From Haloferax elongans ATCC BAA-1513 (GTDB lineage Archaea; Halobacteriota; Halobacteria; Halobacteriales; Haloferacaceae): 64,000 bases of DNA. This document shows positions 34,116-42,152 of the stretch, one piece after another (position 1 is the stretch's first letter; every line of letters begins with the position of its first letter). The notes under the pieces are model-generated. The model was not told where the DNA came from. It made no database searches and was given only the letters and a program-made list of their open reading frames with translations. The stretch spans positions 44,276 through 108,275 of the forward strand of contig NZ_AOLK01000022.1 in the NCBI RefSeq assembly GCF_000336755.1, read 5' to 3'. Both the position numbers and the translations under genes were made by a program.

Positions 34116-34609
34116 CGTCCAAGAAGCGACGCCAACGTGGCTCCCGGACACACAGCGGCGGTACCCACAAGAACCGGCGTGGTGCCGGTCACCGTGGTGG
34201 CCGTGGCCGTGCCGGGCGCGACAAACACGAGTATCACAACTACGAACCGCTCGGCAAGCACGGCTTCAAGCGACCCGACGTCCTGCAGGACGACGTCGCC
34301 GAAGTCAAGGTCCAGAAGCTCGACGAGGACGCCGCGCTCCTCGCCGCTGACGGACTCGCCGAGAAAGACGGTGACGCGTACACCATCGACGCCCGCGACG
34401 TAGCCGAGGATGGCTGGGACGCGGACGTCGTGAAGGTGCTCGGTGGCGGGCAGGTCCGAAACGAGCTGCACGTCGTCGCCGACGCGTTCACCGCCGGTGC
34501 CGTCGAACTCATCGAAGAGGGCGGTGGCAGCACCGAACTCTCCGAACGTGCGGAGGAAGCAGCCGAGGAAGCCGAGGCTGCTGCCGACGACGAAGACGAC
34601 GAGGAATAA
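34112..34609 (+). CDS. rpl15: Large-subunit ribosomal protein L15 (uL15)
   Basis: 165-residue uL15. The glycine-, arginine- and histidine-rich N-terminal arm (GSRTHSGGTHKNRRGAGHRG) penetrates the 23S rRNA core. FKRPDVLQDDVAEVKVQKL and VKVLGGGQVRNELHVVADAF form the globular part. The C-terminal 25 residues are acidic. secY starts 3 bp after its stop. Confidence 0.96.
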   Translation: MTSKKRRQRGSRTHSGGTHKNRRGAGHRGGRGRAGRDKHEYHNYEPLGKHGFKRPDVLQDDVAEVKVQKLDEDAALLAADGLAEKDGDAYTIDARDVAEDGWDADVVKVLGGGQVRNELHVVADAFTAGAVELIEEGGGSTELSERAEEAAEEAEAAADDEDDEE

Positions 34610-34612
34610 ATC

Positions 34613-36082
34613 ATGGGATGGAAGGACACCGCCGAACCAGTGCTGGCGCGGATGCCCGCAGTCGCCCGACCGGAAGGACACGTACCGTTCCGCCGGAAGC
34701 TCGGGTGGACGGGTGGCATCCTCGTCTTGTACTTCTTCCTGACGAACGTGACGCTGTTCGGCGTCGACGCTGGGGCCGCGAATGACCTCTTCGGTCAGTT
34801 CCGGTCCATCTTGGCCGGCCAGCAGGGCTCGGTGCTCCAACTGGGTATCGGTCCAATCGTCACGGCGAGCATCGTCTTGCAACTGCTTGGCGGTGCTGAC
34901 CTGCTCGGGCTCGACACCAACAACAACCCACGCGACCAGATTCTCTATCAGGGTCTGCAGAAGTTGCTCGTCGGTGTCATGATCGTCCTGACGGGCCTTC
35001 CGATGGTGTTCGCAGGCGGCTTCCTGCCTGCCGACCCTGCCGTCGCCCAATCGCTGGGCATCGGCACGGGTGGCGTGAAGGCGCTGATCTTCGCGCAGAT
35101 CGCCGTCGGTGGTGTCCTCATCCTGTTCATGGACGAAATCGTGAGCAAGTGGGGCGTCGGCTCCGGTGTCGGCCTGTTCATTATCGCCGGTGTCAGCCAG
35201 CAGCTCGTCGGTGGGCTGTTCAGCTGGCAGGGTCTCGGTGGCACGTCGGGCTTCTTCCCGACGTGGTTCGGGATTCTCACCGGTGCGGTCGACCTCCCGA
35301 CGTCGCCGACTGACTTGCTCTCGACCATCTTCCTGGGTCAGGGGCAACTGCTCGCACTCGTCACGACGCTGCTCATCTTCGGCATCGTCGTGTACGCCGA
35401 GAGTGTCCGCGTCGAGATTCCCCTCTCGCACGCCCGTGTGAAGGGTGCTCGTGGTCGCTTCCCGGTCAAGCTCATCTACGCGAGTGTTCTGCCGATGATC
35501 CTCGTCCGCGCCCTGCAGGCGAACATTCAGTTCCTGGGGCGCATCCTGGACAGCCAGTGGGCAAGTATGCCTGCGTGGCTCGGTCAGTACACCAGCGGGC
35601 AGGTCACCGGTGGCCTGTTCTACTATCTCGCGCCGGTCCAGTCGCGCTCCGACTGGATGTGGTTCCTCGGCCTCACGTCGGCCGACCCACTCGATATCGC
35701 GATTCGCGTGCTCATCGACCTCACGTTCATGATTGTCGGTGGCGCGGTGTTCGCTATCTTCTGGGTCGAGACGACGGGCATGGGCCCGGAATCTACCGCG
35801 CAGCAGATTCAGAACTCCGGGATGCAGATTCCCGGCTTCCGCCGGAACCCACAAGTCATCGAGAAGGTCATGGAGCGGTACATTCCGCAGGTGACCGTCA
35901 TCGGTGGCGCACTCGTGGGTCTGCTCGCCGTCATGGCGAACATGCTGGGCACCATCGGTGCCGTCTCCGGGACGGGGCTGCTGCTTACGGTCTCCATCAC
36001 GTACAAGCTGTACGAGGAGATCGCAGAAGAGCAGCTCATGGAAATGCACCCGATGATGCGTCAGATGTTCGGTTCGGAGTAA
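34613..36082 (+). CDS. secY: Preprotein translocase subunit SecY
   Basis: 489-residue Sec61-alpha/SecY channel subunit with about ten transmembrane helices. MGWKDTAEPVLARMPAVARP leads into the plug and TM1. Conserved cytosolic loops include PRDQILYQGLQK-type sequence and VYAESVRVEIPLSHARVKGA, and late signatures are WVETTGMGPESTAQQIQNSG and MQIPGFRRNPQVIEKVMERY. It is the last gene of the ribosomal operon, as in other archaea, coupling channel to ribosome supply. A 513-bp gene-free stretch follows. Confidence 0.97.
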   Translation: MGWKDTAEPVLARMPAVARPEGHVPFRRKLGWTGGILVLYFFLTNVTLFGVDAGAANDLFGQFRSILAGQQGSVLQLGIGPIVTASIVLQLLGGADLLGLDTNNNPRDQILYQGLQKLLVGVMIVLTGLPMVFAGGFLPADPAVAQSLGIGTGGVKALIFAQIAVGGVLILFMDEIVSKWGVGSGVGLFIIAGVSQQLVGGLFSWQGLGGTSGFFPTWFGILTGAVDLPTSPTDLLSTIFLGQGQLLALVTTLLIFGIVVYAESVRVEIPLSHARVKGARGRFPVKLIYASVLPMILVRALQANIQFLGRILDSQWASMPAWLGQYTSGQVTGGLFYYLAPVQSRSDWMWFLGLTSADPLDIAIRVLIDLTFMIVGGAVFAIFWVETTGMGPESTAQQIQNSGMQIPGFRRNPQVIEKVMERYIPQVTVIGGALVGLLAVMANMLGTIGAVSGTGLLLTVSITYKLYEEIAEEQLMEMHPMMRQMFGSE

Positions 36083-36595
36083 CGGACACCTGAGGCTTCG
36101 CGCCTTACGTCCGGCCGAACGCCTTCTTCGAAGCGTTCACACAACCAGAAAGCGGCAGCGCTGTTCTCGCGGACGCTGTACTATCTTCGATTCTACCAGC
36201 CAGTCTCAAAACAGAGGGCTGTCGCACCTGAGGCCTGGTGGGAGCGACATGTGACCGGCAAAAAGTGGTGGTGTGGTGGGAGTGCCAGTGGGTTTCGTGA
36301 CGGTGGTGCCATGGCAGGCACCGCCATCGAGTGAGGCCTCACACTGTTACATGCACACAACCACCAATAGGGTGATTAAATCGGAAACAATTGTCTCGGG
36401 GGAAAGTTGTGATATTCTCTGACGTCACCGAGGCTCGTTGTAGTATTATGTGATGAATTATCTCACCGTTCATCGGTGCAATCGTACCCTTGGAAAGTAA
36501 GACGACCCGTCCGCTGTTCGAGTCGCTCAGCGTAGCCGACGGTGTAGGGCGCTCGTTTCCGGTCATTTTTCACAGCCCGCGGCGACCACCGAAGT
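36083..36595. other. 513-bp gene-free stretch with hairpins after secY
   Basis: No convincing coding frame on either strand. Features seen are an inverted repeat TGTCGC...GCGACA with an 18-base loop at about 36220-36250, a hairpin GGTGGTGCC/GGCACCGCC (36302-36323, one wobble), a perfect 12-bp palindrome GTGAGGCCTCAC (36331-36342), and an AT-rich part (36355-36470) with ACAATTGT and an imperfect GTGATGAATTATCTCAC. The structured left half could be the 3' UTR of the ribosomal operon or a separate non-coding RNA. The AT-rich right half may be a promoter region. I could not match it to RNase P RNA or SRP RNA. Confidence 0.4.
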
Positions 36596-37306
36596 ATGAA
36601 CGACGCCCGACTCGCACTCGATATCGAGACGGCGTGTCCCGAGGGACCGCCGAGCGACTTCCGAAACACCGACGAGTTCGAGTTGGTCGCCGTTGGACTC
36701 GGTGCATCCCAGAACGACGAGACAGAAGTGACCGTCGCGCTTCGAGAGGGCGACTGGAGCGTCGAACACACCGCGGCCCTCCTCCAAGATGTCGTTGAGT
36801 GGTGCGAGACACGCGGTGGGACAGTCCTCACGTACAACGGGCGGAACTTCGACGAACACCACCTCCGGGCGTGGGCCGAGCAGGTCGCCGACGCAGGTAT
36901 TTGGGCCGACGCCCCGGAGCGAATCGAGTCCCTCTTTTCGAACCACGTAGACCTCGCCCCACTCGCCGCAGAGGCGTTCCCGCACGCCGTTCGCCAGAAT
37001 CGAGAGATTCCGGCACTCTGGAAGGCCTGCGACGAAGCAGATGTCGACCAACCGAGCGTCTGGTACGACGACTACGGTCTCTCGCGTGCGTATCTCGACG
37101 GTCTCGGTATCGACGACCCACACGTAACGGGGATGCACGTCGGCGAGGGTCTCGGTGCTGCCTACGTCGAGGGTGTCGCCGCCGGTCTCGACGAGACACA
37201 GACCCACACGGAACTCGAACGTCTCCTCGTCGACTACGCCGCGGGCGACACCGAACCACTGTTTTCGCTACACGATTCGCTCCGTCGAATGCTCTCCGAA
37301 GCCTGA
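36596..37306 (+). CDS. RNase H-fold 3'-5' exonuclease-like protein
   Basis: 236-residue protein with a DEDD-exonuclease pattern. It has ALDIETACP at the N-terminus (first Asp-Glu pair), VLTYNGRNFDEHHLRAWAEQ in the middle (the Exo II Asn/Asp region), a later aspartate in NHVDLAPLA, and VDYAAGDTEPLFSL at the C-terminus, where the Exo III Tyr/Asp is expected. This resembles predicted 3'-5' exonucleases of the DnaQ/RNase H-like group. Whether DNA or RNA is the substrate is unknown. A 17-bp repeat spans its stop codon. Confidence 0.7.
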   Translation: MNDARLALDIETACPEGPPSDFRNTDEFELVAVGLGASQNDETEVTVALREGDWSVEHTAALLQDVVEWCETRGGTVLTYNGRNFDEHHLRAWAEQVADAGIWADAPERIESLFSNHVDLAPLAAEAFPHAVRQNREIPALWKACDEADVDQPSVWYDDYGLSRAYLDGLGIDDPHVTGMHVGEGLGAAYVEGVAAGLDETQTHTELERLLVDYAAGDTEPLFSLHDSLRRMLSEA

Positions 37307-37333
37307 GGGAAGATTCGCTCTCCGAAGCCTGAG
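37291..37333. repeat. 17-bp direct repeat spanning the exonuclease stop codon
   Basis: GCTCTCCGAAGCCTGAG occurs at 37291-37307 (encoding LSEA and stop) and identically at 37317-37333, with a 26-bp period. It is probably a recent short duplication. The second copy is downstream of the stop and therefore untranslated. Confidence 0.6.
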
Positions 37334-37395
37334 AATCGCTTCACGGACTTGTCTCGCGGCAAACGTTTAGGCTGACGGGTGGCGTATCGCATGCC

Positions 37396-37752
37396 ATGAA
37401 CGACCTCGAACCGGTAGCCACAGTCGAGGAAGCCCTCCGTGGCAACGGCATTAGCGTTGAGTCGCTTTCGTCCGGCCCGCCGCTATCGCTGACGTATCTC
37501 ACGGCGTTTCCGGGCGTCGAGCCGAACCGTGGCGAGGTAGGCCGTGCCGTCACCGCGTTCCTCGAACTCGCACGGGACGGCGAGTGGGAACCGACTAGCG
37601 TGGACGCGACGATACTCCGAAGTGACGACGACGTACAGGCGACGTGGCGACTCGAAGCCGACTGGGTTCGAGCGTACAACCGGTACGAACTGGACGATGT
37701 GGAGTTGTCGGAGCGCGTCCTCGACAGTCTCGACAAGGAGGCAGAGCCATGA
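37396..37752 (+). CDS. Haloarchaeal conserved protein of unknown function
   Basis: 118-residue acidic protein starting MNDLEPVATVEEALRGNGIS. It is compact alpha/beta with a conserved-looking SLTYLTAFPGVEPNRGEVGR segment and VQATWRLEADWVRAYNRYEL. No membrane segment or metal motif. It overlaps the alpha/beta hydrolase gene by four bases (ATGA), so the two are translated together. I do not recognise a function. Confidence 0.7.
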   Translation: MNDLEPVATVEEALRGNGISVESLSSGPPLSLTYLTAFPGVEPNRGEVGRAVTAFLELARDGEWEPTSVDATILRSDDDVQATWRLEADWVRAYNRYELDDVELSERVLDSLDKEAEP

Positions 37753-38699
37753 GTACGTGGCGTCACCGCGGCGACCCACCGAAGCCGCGTGGCCCACGGC
37801 GACCCTCGCACTACGACTACTCACGCGTCTCGTTATCGTTCGAGAGCGAAGGGACAACGTGTGCCGGGTGGCTCTACCGACCGGACGACGTTGACTCCCC
37901 ATCGGTCGTCGCCATGGCCGGGGAACTCGCCGCAGAGCGTCGGTTCGGACTGCGTCGCTATGCCGAGCGACTGGCAGAAGCGGGTTACGCCGCCTTCCTC
38001 TTCGACTATCGAAACACGGGCGATTCCGACGGCGAGCCACGAAACCTCGTCGACCCCGAGAGACAGGTCGCAGACTGGCACGCTGCTATTTCCGGGCTTC
38101 GAGAGCGACCCGAAGTCGACACCGGTGGAATCGTCCTCTGGGGGACCGGCCTCTCCGGCGGATACGCGCTCCGAGCGGCTGCCGAAGACGGTCGCGTCGC
38201 GGCCGTCGTTGCACAGAATCCGATGCTCGATGGGTCGGCCGTAACTGGTGGGCGGGGGCTGACGGGAACGCTCTCAGCCCTCGCGGCGGGCGCTCGCGAC
38301 AAGCTTCAGTCGCGCCTTCTCGGTCCGTACCGCGTGCCGGTACTCGGTGATGGAAGCACCCGTTCTGTCTTCGACGACCCAGCGGTTCGAACCGCCTATC
38401 GGAGTCTTCTCCCACCGGGGAGCGCGTGGCGAGATGAGACACCGGCACGACTCTTTCTCTCGCTGTTCCGGTACACTGCCCTTTCGGACCCCGAATCGCT
38501 CAGGTGTCCGGCACTGCTCGTCTCCGGGACGCGTGACGACGTTGCACCGGCGGAGTCCGTCGCTGCACTCGCAGACGAGATTCCGAACGCGACGCTCGTC
38601 GAACTCCCCGCAGACCACTTCGACCACTACGACCGGACGTTCGAACAGACGCTCGGCCACCTTCTTTCGTTCCTGCAGGCTGTCCGTCCAGTCGAGTAA
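37749..38699 (+). CDS. Alpha/beta hydrolase
   Basis: 316-residue hydrolase of the dienelactone hydrolase/acyl-peptidase-like type. The N-terminal strands (LSFESEGTTCAGWLYRPD) are followed by YAAFLFDYRNTGDSDGE, the nucleophile elbow WGTGLSGGYA with its serine near residue 139, a lid region, LLVSGTRDDVAPAES with the likely acid, and the C-terminal histidine in PADHFDHYD. All three catalytic residues are therefore present. It is coupled to the 118-residue protein upstream. Substrate unknown; esterase or peptidase activity is most likely. An upstream in-frame start exists but would bury the coupling site. Confidence 0.85.
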   Translation: MSTWRHRGDPPKPRGPRRPSHYDYSRVSLSFESEGTTCAGWLYRPDDVDSPSVVAMAGELAAERRFGLRRYAERLAEAGYAAFLFDYRNTGDSDGEPRNLVDPERQVADWHAAISGLRERPEVDTGGIVLWGTGLSGGYALRAAAEDGRVAAVVAQNPMLDGSAVTGGRGLTGTLSALAAGARDKLQSRLLGPYRVPVLGDGSTRSVFDDPAVRTAYRSLLPPGSAWRDETPARLFLSLFRYTALSDPESLRCPALLVSGTRDDVAPAESVAALADEIPNATLVELPADHFDHYDRTFEQTLGHLLSFLQAVRPVE

Positions 38700-38766
38700 C
38701 AACCTCGTCGGCGGAGTGAACTCTCGCGGGAACCGTTATGTTGTCTGCCAACGTATCTCGTTCATC

Positions 38767-39255
38767 ATGTCACTATCCTTCAGACGCTTCCTCGTCGTGA
38801 TTCTCGTCGTCGCACTCACGATTCCAACAGGGAGCGTCGTCGCACAGGAATCCGAGACCCCAAGCGACGAGGAGGTTCTCAGGCTCCTCGAAAACGGCGT
38901 CGACCTCTACAACCAGAACGTCGACCAGTTCGACGTGATGTTCGCTCGTGACCTCATCGGTGGGAAGACGGTGAACGTCTACGTCGAAGACGGGTCCGAG
39001 ACCCACGTCTACTCGGCTGTCGTCGCCGACGACATGCGAATCGAGGAGGTTGCGCTCGGGCCGAATCCCGAGGCTTCGACCCGAATCACGACAGAACGCG
39101 CAGTTCTCGAAGAGATTGCCGACTCACCCGACCCGCTCGGAGAAGTTCGCGAAGCGCTCCGTGACGGTCGCATCAGGGTCAATGGCGAGAAAGGCCACCC
39201 CGTCGACCAGGCGGTCTGGACCGTCGCAAACCTGTTTAAGGGGTTCGTCCTCTGA
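38767..39255 (+). CDS. Secreted SCP2-like protein
   Basis: 162-residue protein with a Sec signal peptide: FRRFLVVILVVALTIP hydrophobic core, likely cleavage after SVVA at residue 26. The mature part has VNVYVEDGSETHVYSAVVAD, then STRITTERAVLEEIADSPDP and EALRDGRIRVNGEKG. This order of strands and helices, ending in a D-G-x-I-x-V-x-G turn, resembles the SCP2 sterol-carrier fold. A lipid or hydrophobic ligand outside the cell is possible. It stands alone between the hydrolase and the TIGR00300 gene. Confidence 0.65.
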   Translation: MSLSFRRFLVVILVVALTIPTGSVVAQESETPSDEEVLRLLENGVDLYNQNVDQFDVMFARDLIGGKTVNVYVEDGSETHVYSAVVADDMRIEEVALGPNPEASTRITTERAVLEEIADSPDPLGEVREALRDGRIRVNGEKGHPVDQAVWTVANLFKGFVL

Positions 39256-39345
39256 GCTGACGACGGGAGATTCGGCCGCGGCCGGAAACATGTAAAAATG
39301 TGTCTCCCCGTAACCCATTTTACCCCCTCGGCCAATTCTCCCTCA

Positions 39346-40581
39346 ATGACGAGCACGAGGACCGTTGAACTCGAAGGGCACATCATCGACTCGGGCATGA
39401 TGCAGCAGGCGATGGGCATCGTGATGGACCTCGGTGGTGATTTCGACATCGAAGAGTTCGACGTTGGGCGACAGAAACACAACACATCGTACTGTCGGAT
39501 GACGGTCTCGGCCGACGACGACGATATTCAAGAGATTCTCCACGAACTCAACCAAATCGGTGCGAACCTCACGTCGACTGCCGACGCGCACGTCGAACGC
39601 GCGCCCGCAGACCAGGTCGTTCCGGTCGGATTCTACTCGACGACGAACCACCCAACAGACGTTCGGTACGACGGCGAGTGGATTCCCGTCGAGGACATCG
39701 AGATGGACTGCGCAATCGTCGTCGAAGAGACCGACGACGGTGCGCGCGCGTACACGAAAGTCCTCAACTCAATCGACGAGGACGACCTCGTCGTCACCGA
39801 CGACACTGGAATCCGTGTCAAGCCCCCGGAACGCCCGCGAGACGCTTCCGGTCCCTTCGGCTTCATGCAGGGCGGCATCTCCTCGGAGCGCCCGTCTGAG
39901 TCGCTCATCGGCGACATCGCCGACGCCCTCAAAGAGACGAAAAAGGAAGGCGGAAACGTCCTCGTCGTCGCCGGTCCCGCGCTCATTCACTCCGGCGGTG
40001 GCGACGCCCTCGCCCGTCTCATTCGAGAGGGCTACGTCGACATGATTTCCGCCGGAAACGGCTTTGCGACCCACGACATCGAACGCGGCCTCTACGGCAC
40101 GTCGCTCGGGATGGACATGGAGACGATGGAACACCCCCGAAAGGGACACAAACACCACATCTACACCATCAGCGAAGTCATCCGCGCCGGTGGTATCGAG
40201 GAGGCCGTCGAGGAGGGCCTTATCACGGAGGGAATCATGTACGAGTGTGTCAAAAACGACGCGTCGTACGTCCTCGCGGGGTCGATTCGGGACGACGGCC
40301 CGCTTCCCGACACGATTACCGATGCCATCGAAGCCCAGAACGCCATCCGCGAGCAGGCGCATCAAGCCGACATGGTTCTCATGCTCTCGACGCTCCTGCA
40401 CTCTGTCGCCGTCGGGAACTGCCTGTCGTCGACCACGAAGACCGTCTGTGTCGACATCAACCCGGCGACAGTCACACAACTACTCGACCGTGGCTCGTCG
40501 CAGGCCATCGGGATGGTAACGGACATCGGTACGTTCGTGCCGACACTCGCCGAGAAGGTTCTCGACGAACCCGACGAGTAG
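39346..40581 (+). CDS. TIGR00300 family protein (LOR/SDH domain; ornithine cyclodeaminase-like)
   Basis: 411-residue protein of the archaeal TIGR00300 family. The N-terminal LOR/SDH bifunctional-enzyme domain starts MTSTRTVELEGHIIDSGMMQ, with DVGRQKHNTSYCRMTV. The C-terminal Rossmann-like part has NVLVVAGPALIHSGGGDAL, MISAGNGFATHDIERGL and LLHSVAVGNCLSSTTKTVCVD. A methanogen member has been reported to have ornithine cyclodeaminase activity, and the domain also occurs fused to arginine-degrading enzymes in cyanobacteria. A role in ornithine/proline metabolism is therefore likely but not shown. The ATG at 39346 starts the conserved MTSTR; upstream sequence is non-coding. Confidence 0.85.
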   Translation: MTSTRTVELEGHIIDSGMMQQAMGIVMDLGGDFDIEEFDVGRQKHNTSYCRMTVSADDDDIQEILHELNQIGANLTSTADAHVERAPADQVVPVGFYSTTNHPTDVRYDGEWIPVEDIEMDCAIVVEETDDGARAYTKVLNSIDEDDLVVTDDTGIRVKPPERPRDASGPFGFMQGGISSERPSESLIGDIADALKETKKEGGNVLVVAGPALIHSGGGDALARLIREGYVDMISAGNGFATHDIERGLYGTSLGMDMETMEHPRKGHKHHIYTISEVIRAGGIEEAVEEGLITEGIMYECVKNDASYVLAGSIRDDGPLPDTITDAIEAQNAIREQAHQADMVLMLSTLLHSVAVGNCLSSTTKTVCVDINPATVTQLLDRGSSQAIGMVTDIGTFVPTLAEKVLDEPDE

Positions 40582-40665
40582 CGTTTCATCTCCGCAATTT
40601 GTTCTGAATGATGTGACACTCAGTGTGACAACGAGGTTATTCCGGTCGCAGTCGTTCGACTGCAT

Positions 40666-41409
40666 ATGGGACAGTACGTACACGTCCTCGCAGCCGCGCT
40701 GCTCGTCCTCTTGGCAGGGTGTTCAGGCGGACTCGGCGGTGACGGTGCGGCGGCAACCGAAACGACGACAGTCACCAACGACGGCGAGGGTGCCACCTCG
40801 ACTACTCCCGCAACTGACGCCGCAGGCACGTCTACGACCGACGCCGAGAGTGCGAAGCTGGCGACTGAATTCGAGTTCAACGGCTCGTGGGACCAGCAGT
40901 ACCGACCGGGACAGTACTACCGCTACGAGGTTGAGTCCCCGAATCTGGACGGCACGGCGACCTACGAGTGGGAAGTCGTCTCGGCGACAGAACAGAACGT
41001 CACGATTCGAGCGAAACTCGTCTCGGCCGAGACGACGACAGAGCAGACGGTGACTGCACCGGCCGACGAACTGTACGGTGAACTCTCCGGGAGTCCGTCG
41101 GGGTCTGTCGCCACGCTGGGCTTCAACTCCCCGTACTACAGCGGGCTCGACGGGAAGACACTCGAAGTCGGAGATGGCTGGGAGGCGTCCGGGACGAATG
41201 GGAACGTAAGCTTCAGCGTCGAGAGCACGTCCACGTATGCCGGGCTTCAGTGTGCAGACTTCGTCGTTCGGACGAACGGGAGCGTCTTCTGGGAGAGTTG
41301 CGTCGCTCCGAACAGTCCGCTTCCGGGACACATGGCCTTCTACGAAGACGAGGGTGACGAAGAACCCGCCTTCGAGATGACCCTCGTCGAGTACAGACCT
41401 GGAGCCTAG
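40666..41409 (+). CDS. Haloarchaeal lipoprotein of unknown function
   Basis: 247-residue exported protein. MGQYVHVLAAALLVLLAGCS gives a signal peptide with lipobox LAGC (Cys19), followed by a Thr/Gly/Ala-rich linker of about 40 residues. The folded domain begins at FNGSWDQQYRPGQYYRYEVE and is beta-rich with many NVT/NGS-type glycosylation sequons (QNVTI, GNVSF, TNGSV). Cysteines at CADF and SCVAP may form a disulfide. No family recognised. Confidence 0.75.
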   Translation: MGQYVHVLAAALLVLLAGCSGGLGGDGAAATETTTVTNDGEGATSTTPATDAAGTSTTDAESAKLATEFEFNGSWDQQYRPGQYYRYEVESPNLDGTATYEWEVVSATEQNVTIRAKLVSAETTTEQTVTAPADELYGELSGSPSGSVATLGFNSPYYSGLDGKTLEVGDGWEASGTNGNVSFSVESTSTYAGLQCADFVVRTNGSVFWESCVAPNSPLPGHMAFYEDEGDEEPAFEMTLVEYRPGA

Positions 41410-41422
41410 CCGACAGGCTCGC

Positions 41423-41827
41423 TTAGGGAATCTTCTCTAACGGAACGACCGCCATCGGGATGTTTGATGTCAAGAGCACGTCCTGTGCCGTGCTCCCGAA
41501 GACGATTTTCGAGGTCGGATTCCGCTTTCTGACGCCGATGACGATTTCGTCGGCGTTCCGGTCTTCGGCGCACTTGATGATGTCCTCAGCAGCCTCGTTA
41601 CCCCGGATGTACTGGTGTGTCTCGACGGTGACGTGGTCGCCGAGTCGTGACTCGACCACGTTCATCGCGTCGTTTCCGTCCCGTGCGTCGTCGCTGTCTG
41701 TTTGCTCACCGCCCGGGTGCGAGTTCACGACGTGGACGACGTCGCCGGTGTCGACCCGCTTCGAGAGGTAGTCACAGAGTGCGGCACTAGTGTGTACTGA
41801 GTTCGTCCCCATTACGTACGTTGCCAT
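41423..41827 (-). CDS. Universal stress protein family protein (UspA-like)
   Basis: 134-residue single UspA domain. It opens MATYVMGTNSVHTSAALCDY. Near the C-terminus DEIVIGVRKRNPTSKIVFGS and TAQDVLLTSNIPMAVVPLEK are the Usp ATP-binding pattern (G-x2-x9-G-S/T). The first strand lacks the usual aspartate after the initial valines (VMGTNS). The ATG at 41827 is preferred over in-frame codons upstream. It is transcribed toward the lipoprotein gene (stops 14 bp apart). Confidence 0.85.
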   Translation of the reverse strand: MATYVMGTNSVHTSAALCDYLSKRVDTGDVVHVVNSHPGGEQTDSDDARDGNDAMNVVESRLGDHVTVETHQYIRGNEAAEDIIKCAEDRNADEIVIGVRKRNPTSKIVFGSTAQDVLLTSNIPMAVVPLEKIP

Positions 41828-41878
41828 GGCACATATCGCTACGCGGGCGTATAAAAATCCACGCCCCACCAGTGTCGG

Positions 41879-42037
41879 TCAGGCCTCTTTCATCATGCCG
41901 CGTACGTCTTTCACCGTCATCGATTTGCCGTGTTTCCCGTCGGCATGATTCTGAATGATTTCGACAATCTCGTTTTCATCTTCCGAGACCACGCTGAATC
42001 CACACGAACACGTCGCTTGTTTCATTTCGCTCGACAT
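41879..42037 (-). CDS. DUF1059 small protein
   Basis: 52-residue protein of the DUF1059 family. MSSEMKQATCSCGFSVVSED gives a CxCG motif, and VEIIQNHADGKHGKSMTVKD gives the conserved histidines, so a single metal site (Cys2His2) is probable. It lies 52 bp upstream of the Usp gene on the same strand and may be co-expressed. Function unknown. The start at 42037 excludes an upstream hydrophobic in-frame stretch. Confidence 0.8.
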   Translation of the reverse strand: MSSEMKQATCSCGFSVVSEDENEIVEIIQNHADGKHGKSMTVKDVRGMMKEA

Positions 42038-42152
42038 AGCGCCACTAGTAGGCGCGCTGAGCGCAAAAACCGTATTCACAGTCAGCCAGACACTCTTTGG
42101 TCTCGAACCATCTAGGACAAAACATTTACCGGCAGCTAGTTGTCAAACGACC

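Noticed and set aside
36083..36595. RNase P RNA or SRP RNA gene after secY
   Set aside because: I could not find their universally conserved core sequences. The region has hairpins but no match by eye.
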